Of a stretch of 64,000 bases of DNA, positions 58,405 to 64,000 are shown in pieces; position 1 is the stretch's first letter; each line of letters opens with the position of its first letter. Position numbers and translations under genes: made by a program. Origin of the DNA: Megamerina dolium (Eukaryota > Arthropoda > Insecta > Diptera > Megamerinidae); assembly GCA_963854835.1 (NCBI GenBank), contig OY978528.1:56440761-56504760 (forward strand), written 5' to 3'. The notes beneath the pieces were generated by a model. That model was not told the origin of the DNA, did no database searches, and was given only the letters and a program-made list of their open reading frames with translations.

Positions 58405-59028
58405 ATGGGCGATTTTTTAAGAGCCTTTGGATTTGATTAACAAAAAAAAATCACATAAAATTTAGAGAAATTTATGAAATCTTTATATGAGTCAATAGAA
58501 CGATCTTTATAATTCAATGTTTAAGGATGATTTCATGTAAATGTTGACCGCGGCTGAGCCTCAAATGGTTCATACGCTGGGTCCAATTTTGGCATACTCT
58601 CTTCAACATATCGGTTTGTAATCATCGAACCGTAGCGCTCGCCATTTAGAGTAACGTTTCTGCCTTCCTTGTCTTTGAAAAAGTACGGTTCAATGATGCC
58701 ACCGGCCCATAATCCACACCAAACAGTACATATTTCGGGATCCATTGGCAATTCTTGCAATGTTTCTGGCAGCTCTTCACACCAAATACGGCAATTTCGA
58801 TTATTCACCAGAATGAGAAGATGGAAGAAGTGCACGATGCACTTTCTTAACCGAGCATGAATTTGGATAATAAAATTCAATAATCTGCAAGCCTTGTTCG
58901 TTTGTAAGTCGATTGATGGTTAAATTATAGACCAAACTGAACATGTTTGACAGTAACATGTTACACAAGAACAGCTGAGCTGCCAAAAACTTTATTGCCA
59001 AAAAGAAAGTTGTCAAAAAATCACCCTG
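58405..59028 (-). mobile_element. Tc3-like element, internally deleted
   Basis: The right end carries a clear TIR (TGTCAAAAAATCACCCTG) next to TA (59029-59030). The left end, ATGGGCGATTTTTTAAGAGC after TA (58403-58404), is a weaker match. Minus-strand coding is split: LTNEQGLQIIEFYYPNSCSV with KKVHRALLP (about 58815-58920) from the N-terminus, then NRNCRIWCEELPETLQELP, VWCGLWAGGIIEPYFFKD and GRNVTLNGERYGSMI (about 58600-58800) from the core. The middle and the C-terminus are missing. It is related to the 314-bp derivative at 12479, which has better ends. Confidence 0.75.
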
Positions 59029-59080
59029 TATATACAAAGTTTAAGCGTGATAGCTTTATATTTTCAAATGCATTCTTTTA

Positions 59081-60362
59081 CGAGGGCGTATTGATAAAGA
59101 AGCTACCTAAGTACGAAAAAGGCAGCACAAACACAAAAAACTGTTTTGAGAAATTGCGATCTGTCAAACGTCAGCTGTTAAAATTTCAAAATTCCCAAAT
59201 TCATCGATTAGTTTATTTGTTGTAGTCGTTTAAAGTAACCAACTTTTGTGTTTCTTGAAAAATGGAAAAAAGCGAATTTTGTGGAGTGATTAAACACTAT
59301 TATTTGAAAGGGAAAACGGCGAAAGAGACAAAAGAAAAGTTCGATAAACATTACGGTGAGTCTGCTCCGTCAGATTACATGGTAAAATATTGGATTGCTG
59401 AATTTAAACGAGGCCGGACAAGCACTGCAATAATACCATCAACAGGAAGACCAAAAGAGATGGTTACTGAAGAAAATATCAAGAAAATCCTCGATATCAT
59501 TATGAATGATCGCCGAGTCAAGTTGCGTGAGATTGTTGAAATGAACGTGTGTTCAACATTTTACATGAACATTTGCATATGAAAAAGCTATCGGCAAGAT
59601 GGGTGCCGCGTTTGCTCAGTGTCGAACAAAAACGAGTTCGAGAGACCACTTCACAACGGTGTTTGGACATGATAAAGCGTAATGCTGTTGATTTTAGGCG
59701 TAGATTAATAACTGTTGATGAAACGTGGGTCCACCACTACACACCTGAAAACAAAAATTAATCGAAACAATGCGTGGAAACTGGTGGAAGTACTCCGAAG
59801 AAGGCGAAGGCAGTGAAATCGGCTAGCAAGGTTATGGCCACTGTATTTTGGGATGCACTCGGAATATTGCTTATCAATTATCTTGAAAAAGGATCCACAA
59901 TCACAAGAAAGTATTATCATGCATTATTGGATCAATTGAATGATGCAATCAAGAAAAAACGATCACTTTTAAAGAAGAAAAAAGTGCTCTTTCTTCAAGA
60001 CAACGCACCGGTTCACACAGCATTAGATACGATGCTAAAATTACGTGAAATACACTTCGCATTGGTTGATCATCCACCAAATAGTCCAGATTTAGCTCCT
60101 AGTGACTTTTTCCTGTTTCCAAACTTGAAAAAATGGCTCGCAGTAAAAAGATTCAGCCCAAACGAAGAAGTGATTATCGAAACTAACGCGTATTTTGAGG
60201 GGTTCCCGAAATCGTATTATTCAGATGGTATAAAAAAGTTGGAATATCGTCTTACTAAGTGTGTCGAAGCAAAAGGAGACTATGTTGAGAAATAAATGGT
60301 TTTTGAAAAAAAAAATGCCTTTTTCCTACTTAGGTAGCTTTCAAGCAGAAATTGCTTTCTCG
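59081..60362 (+). mobile_element. irritans-type mariner, near full length
   Basis: TA-flanked (59079-59080, 60363-60364), 1,282 bp. The inverted ends share CGAG at the tip and AAGCTACCTAAGTA(C/G)GAA just inside; the outermost about 20 bp are otherwise diverged, so the right boundary is a little uncertain. The left tip CGAGGGCG is also shared with the mariner at 159. The transposase is interrupted by one frameshift/deletion and one stop. Confidence 0.82.
59262..60295 (+). pseudogene. irritans-type mariner transposase, lightly broken
   Basis: Starts MEKSEFCGVIKHYYLKG at 59262, with a helix-turn-helix region through VKLREIVEM. Near 59545 a deletion of several codons changes frame, resuming VFNILHEHLHMKKLSARWVP. 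A TAA at 59759-59761 interrupts in a position that is Gln in relatives, after which the same frame continues to the end (KGDYVEK, stop after 60293). All catalytic residues are present: Asp in TVDETWVHHY, Asp in LQDNAPVH and Asp in LAPSDFFLF, with 34 residues between the last two. Two lesions only, so it was inactivated more recently than the copy at 310. Not functional as it stands. Confidence 0.9.
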
Positions 60363-60364
60363 TA

Positions 60365-61030
60365 AAGAGTCTCTTATAATCGAGTTTTAGTTCAATATCT
60401 TGATATATTCGTGCGAAAGATGTGAAAGCAGAGGCACGGAAACAATCTTTTCTAGACGTGACTTTCATCCGATTTCGTTCACATGCACCAATTTTCAAAT
60501 ATAAATCATTTTCTATTGAAAATATCCTTATACATCGAGTTCCAGTTCAATATCTTTATATGCGAGTAGTCTGCAGAAGGAAGCTTTTGTATGGCTGGTA
60601 GGCGTGATTTTCATCAAATTTTGTTCATTTACAAACTCGAGTTTGCATTAGCAAAAATAGTTTTATGTACAGATTTTCGTAAGAAAATACATAAGAAAAC
60701 ATACTTTTGTATAGGTCTCCGCTAATTTCTGAATATATTTGTTCTCTAATGAATCAAAATTTTATGCTTAGTTTCATATTTATGTGCAAAATGTATGAAA
60801 ACATTTTTACATAATTTTATATGTATGATAGGCGTTGTTTTCATCCGATTACACCCATTCACGGATTCATATAGTCGTTTTTGAAAATAAGGTATCCATT
60901 TTCATTGAGTTTGATTAATAATTACGGGAGTTATCGTGCGATTAGGCGGACAAAGAGTCAGACAGACATGTCTAAATCAATACGAATGATGATTTTGATC
61001 AAAAATATATATACTTCTCACTACACAATT
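60365..61030 (+). repeat. mini-me/DINE-like repeat (second subfamily), right part
   Basis: Diverged internal units with TTTCATCCGATT(T/A) blocks near 60466, 60609 (variant) and 60840, and CGAGTT.AGTTCAATATCTT blocks near 60380 and 60537. The end segment GGGAGTTATCGTGCGATTAG, then a GACAGACATG remnant and TTTTGATCAAAAATATATAT, parallels the end of copies A-C (AAGTTATCGTGCGAACCAGC, GACAGACAGAC, GATCACGAATATATAT). Non-coding. Boundaries approximate. Confidence 0.5.
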
Positions 61031-61378
61031 CACAATCTCAATGTACTTTCAACACTTTGAGTGTACGACATAAAAATCATTCAAAATAGTGATGGTTGTA
61101 TGTATGTATGTATAGAACGTACAAGTATATACAATTGTAGCGATCTTCACATGAATCACTATTTAGTTGCAGCACAGCGTGCATTGCTTTATTTAAAAAC
61201 ACAGATTTTCTGTCGTTGTTTGCATAAAAAATTATTTATAACTCGTCTCGCCATGTTTCTATTTTTGAATTTCAAATTGTTTTGCCCGAAGTGCCTGGAG
61301 AAGGAAATCATTCCAGCATACACAAAATGTATATAAAATACATATATACACAACATGTATTGTACCTACATATAATGA

Positions 61379-61385
<7 letters not shown>
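61031..61385. other. unassigned AT-rich sequence
   Basis: Short TATG run near 61100. No feature otherwise. Confidence 0.45.

Positions 61386-61441
<56 letters not shown>
61386..61441. repeat. (TA)n microsatellite, about 56 bp
   Basis: Uninterrupted TA run. Confidence 0.97.
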
Positions 61442-61444
<3 letters not shown>

Positions 61445-63648
61445 CAGACAAAATTATGAGGCACATATATTTGTAAGATGAATTAGTTAATGTACTAATT
61501 ACACTGAAAGTCCCTATGTGCTATATATGAAAAATGATAATAATAGAGGTACGTATTAGCAATACGTAATTTCAGAATATGCTTGTATAAATAATTTAAC
61601 CGCCTAAAATAATTTAAAAGTGCAATACATGTTCCCTCCACAAATCCTTAGGGCGCGAGAGCATTCAACTAGTCATTATTTGACACGCGATTAATAGTAT
61701 AATCTTCCATTCTTTTGATTCTCTAACTCTCTAATTTTTAATTAATATTAATTTCTCGTGGTTCATACTAAATGTCTAAAAAAAAAAAAATTATAAGAAT
61801 TCATATGAAATCCCCACATCGATTTTTGTATAATATAATTTGCACACAGAGAAATTATTCCACGATGTTATATCACTACATCCGATTCTATTTCCGCATA
61901 ACAAAGTAGTGAAACTATGTGATTTCTAAAATGACTTGCATTATTAACCTGTTTTTATTCTGTATTACGATAATAAAGATAGTAAAATAGCAAAATATAC
62001 ATATGATTCATGTTCATTCAACTCAAACATTATCATTTTGTGATTATCTGCTATTTTTTATTATTGGTAAGGCAAAACAAAAAAAAAAAAAACAACAAAT
62101 ATAATACACCTAAATTATGTGAAGTGGGTCATAATTTATTACAGTGTCAACTTTGTATTTTAATTGTTTCAATATAAATATGTAATTTTTTTTTTGTGGA
62201 ATGTGATTATATTAAAGGTTGGTAGCATTCTTTGTCGATCAAGAGTAAGAAAAATTGTAAGAAACAAAAAACAAAAATGCATTTTATTTTTGTCAGTGTC
62301 AATTCACTGAAATATAACTGACTATTTTATTGTTATCAATCAACAATAATAAAAATTATATAATAATATGTACAACACGTACTTGAAAAGCATAGTCAAC
62401 CACAATAGTCGTATACACCACCATCACTCCAATCATAAATTATTAAGTAGATAATGATTCATTCATCCGCTATTCATCAAAGCATTTCAAATTTAGACAG
62501 AAAAATTCCCAACAAACTTGTCTAATCTATAAGTACGTATACTGAGTATATGGTACATATATATGTACATACACATATAGGTACCTATAAATACCTACTA
62601 ACAATACGTAATAAAAATAAATTCATTTTATATCTCTATATTTAATAATTTATTAATTTAATTGTTTGCATTTATTATGGAGGTGGTCGTGGAGGTGATG
62701 ATGTTGGTGTTGAGGCAGGCGCCAGTTAATTATTAAATTACATGCACTAAGCAAGTAATAACTACATATGTTCTCGTATATACATGCGATACGATATATT
62801 GGACGTGTATTTATTTAATGACAACATTGACGTTAATTGTGGTCAATGGCATGTAGTGGTTATTTGTTGTTACCAACCAAAAACAATAACCACCACAACA
62901 ACATGTAGTTATTGTTTTTGGTTGTTTTGATTGATATTATTAACAATAGAAATTCCAATGTGTTATGTATGTAAGTGCACGAGTTGGTTGGTACGTTGAT
63001 ATTTTTATTTTTCAGAAAATTCACAATTAATACATCTATTTATGAATTGAATTACTTTACAAATAATATTCACACGCTGATATTTTGTATCTTAAAAACG
63101 AGAACTATAAAGCGTCTAGCTATAGAAAGATGATAATTTTTTATTAAAATGGCAGTTGTGAAAGTGATTGTGAAAAAATATTTAAATAAATTTTTGCATT
63201 TTATTTTTTACAAGAATTTTACTCGGTAATAATATTCGATCTCCAGTAATTTTAAGAACAATTACGTATATTACTAGTTGGTTTTATTGACGACCTCATT
63301 ACGAGTAATATATGTATAAAACAATTAATGCATTTCATTCAAGGGTTAAATGCACTATTGTACATTTAACCCTTTATAGTTCAATGTTTCCACACAATTT
63401 TTAGAATATGTGTTGGGAATATTTGGGAATATTTGTTATTGAAATACAACTCAAGGTTAATATACCAATTTCTCTCTCCTCTCATATATATTAGAAAATT
63501 TCATTCGTAGACCCTAGGTGAATGCTTGAATTTCGATCTGAGTTCACCCTGGCTCCACATGGAGCAATAAAAGGTATCAGCATTCGCATTTATTTACATA
63601 TATTTCTTCTCAACCATTTCTGATAGGTGAATTTCACATTTAGTGAGT
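61442..63648. other. unassigned AT-rich sequence
   Basis: No gene, RNA or mobile element recognised, apart from the short perfect hairpin listed at 62874-62924. Confidence 0.5.
62874..62924. repeat. perfect 17-bp hairpin
   Basis: CAACCAAAAACAATAAC (62874-62890) is exactly complementary to GTTATTGTTTTTGGTTG (62908-62924), with a 17-base loop. Flanking CATGTAG motifs also recur on each side. Function unknown. Confidence 0.7.
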
Positions 63649-63830
63649 TTCATAGCTCAGGCGGTAAATTCGAATCTTGGACCTAAAGAAATTGAAAGTT
63701 AATTTTTTCAAACTATGCTCACCTATTGGCAAACAATTGAACATTTTTTTGACAGTAGTAATTTGATCTGAAATTATTTTGACAAGATTCAGAAAAAGTG
63801 ATATCGCAAAAGTTTTGGAGTTCCCAACAT
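63649..63830 (+). mobile_element. tRNA-derived SINE, strongly diverged
   Basis: TTTCATAGCTCAGGCGG (A-box-like), AAATTCGAATCTTGG (B-box-like), then GACAGTAGTAATTTG, ACAAGATTCAGAAAAAGTGA and TATCGCAAAAGTTTTGGAG in the order of the SINE family. An old copy; the 3' part is lost. Confidence 0.6.
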
Positions 63831-64000
63831 TTTAGTACATTTAAATTATGCTTTATATGAAAAAAAAACCGACGAAAACTATTTAAAACTTTTCAATTAA
63901 CTATACTCCCACAGTAAAATTGATCGCATTTCCTGCTAATAAGATACGGCTGTAAAAACAATGGATAATTTCTCCTTCATAGTTTGTCTTCCCAATATGA
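63831..64000. other. window edge, no feature seen
   Basis: AT-rich, nothing recognised. Confidence 0.5.

Overview
This 64 kb window is AT-rich DNA from a higher dipteran fly. Three things point there: mariner elements of the irritans and mauritiana types, a Bari-like Tc1 element, and fly-type repeats that combine a TATACCCTGCA/TGCAGGGTATA end pair, a GACG/GTCY microsatellite and repeated GGCGTGG/CCACGCC motifs. The many short ATGTATGTA, CAA and CTG runs and the general texture suggest a tephritid fruit fly or a near relative. That placement is inference; the sequence does not prove species or family. I recognise no host protein-coding gene. The window reads as intergenic or long-intron DNA built from nested transposable elements.

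Layout. 0.16-1.35 kb: dead irritans mariner between TA dinucleotides. 3.7-5.9 kb: an LTR-like segment, a 130-bp inverted repeat, a diverged tandem repeat and a mariner helix-turn-helix scrap. 6.07-11.2 kb: two head-to-tail copies of a non-autonomous element with internal ~300-bp units; the second is split by a 1.65-kb Tc1 element that carries an uninterrupted 346-codon transposase. 11.9-16.3 kb: a second LTR-like copy, a 314-bp deletion derivative of a Tc3-like element, a decayed RTE-like LINE and another transposase fragment. 17.6-25.3 kb: SINE copies, a LINE fragment, and a 699-bp TTAA-flanked foldback element sitting in a SINE. 27.8-33.0 kb: transposase fragments, a mauritiana mariner and long TA runs. 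36-45.9 kb: LINE 3' ends, a tandem repeat and an inverted LINE segment. 47.6-51.6 kb: a third copy of the GTCY-bearing element, the same tandem family again, and two TIR elements. 54.3-56.3 kb: SINE and LINE fragments. 58.1-61.0 kb: a repeat invaded by a Tc3-like relic and a nearly complete irritans mariner. The remainder is unannotated AT-rich DNA with microsatellites.

How the parts relate. The sequence supports a history of nested insertion. The Tc1 element landed at a TA whose uninterrupted form survives in a neighbouring copy. The foldback element landed at a TTAA that is intact in another SINE. The SINE shares a short 3' motif with the LINE that may have moved it. Two weak signals could belong to a host gene: a TATA plus Initiator arrangement near 38.8 kb and an exon-like segment near 31.6 kb. 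I found no sign of a new multigene system. The most notable items are the possibly autonomous Tc1 element, the TTAA foldback element and an unassigned tandem family with a ~140-bp period at three loci.
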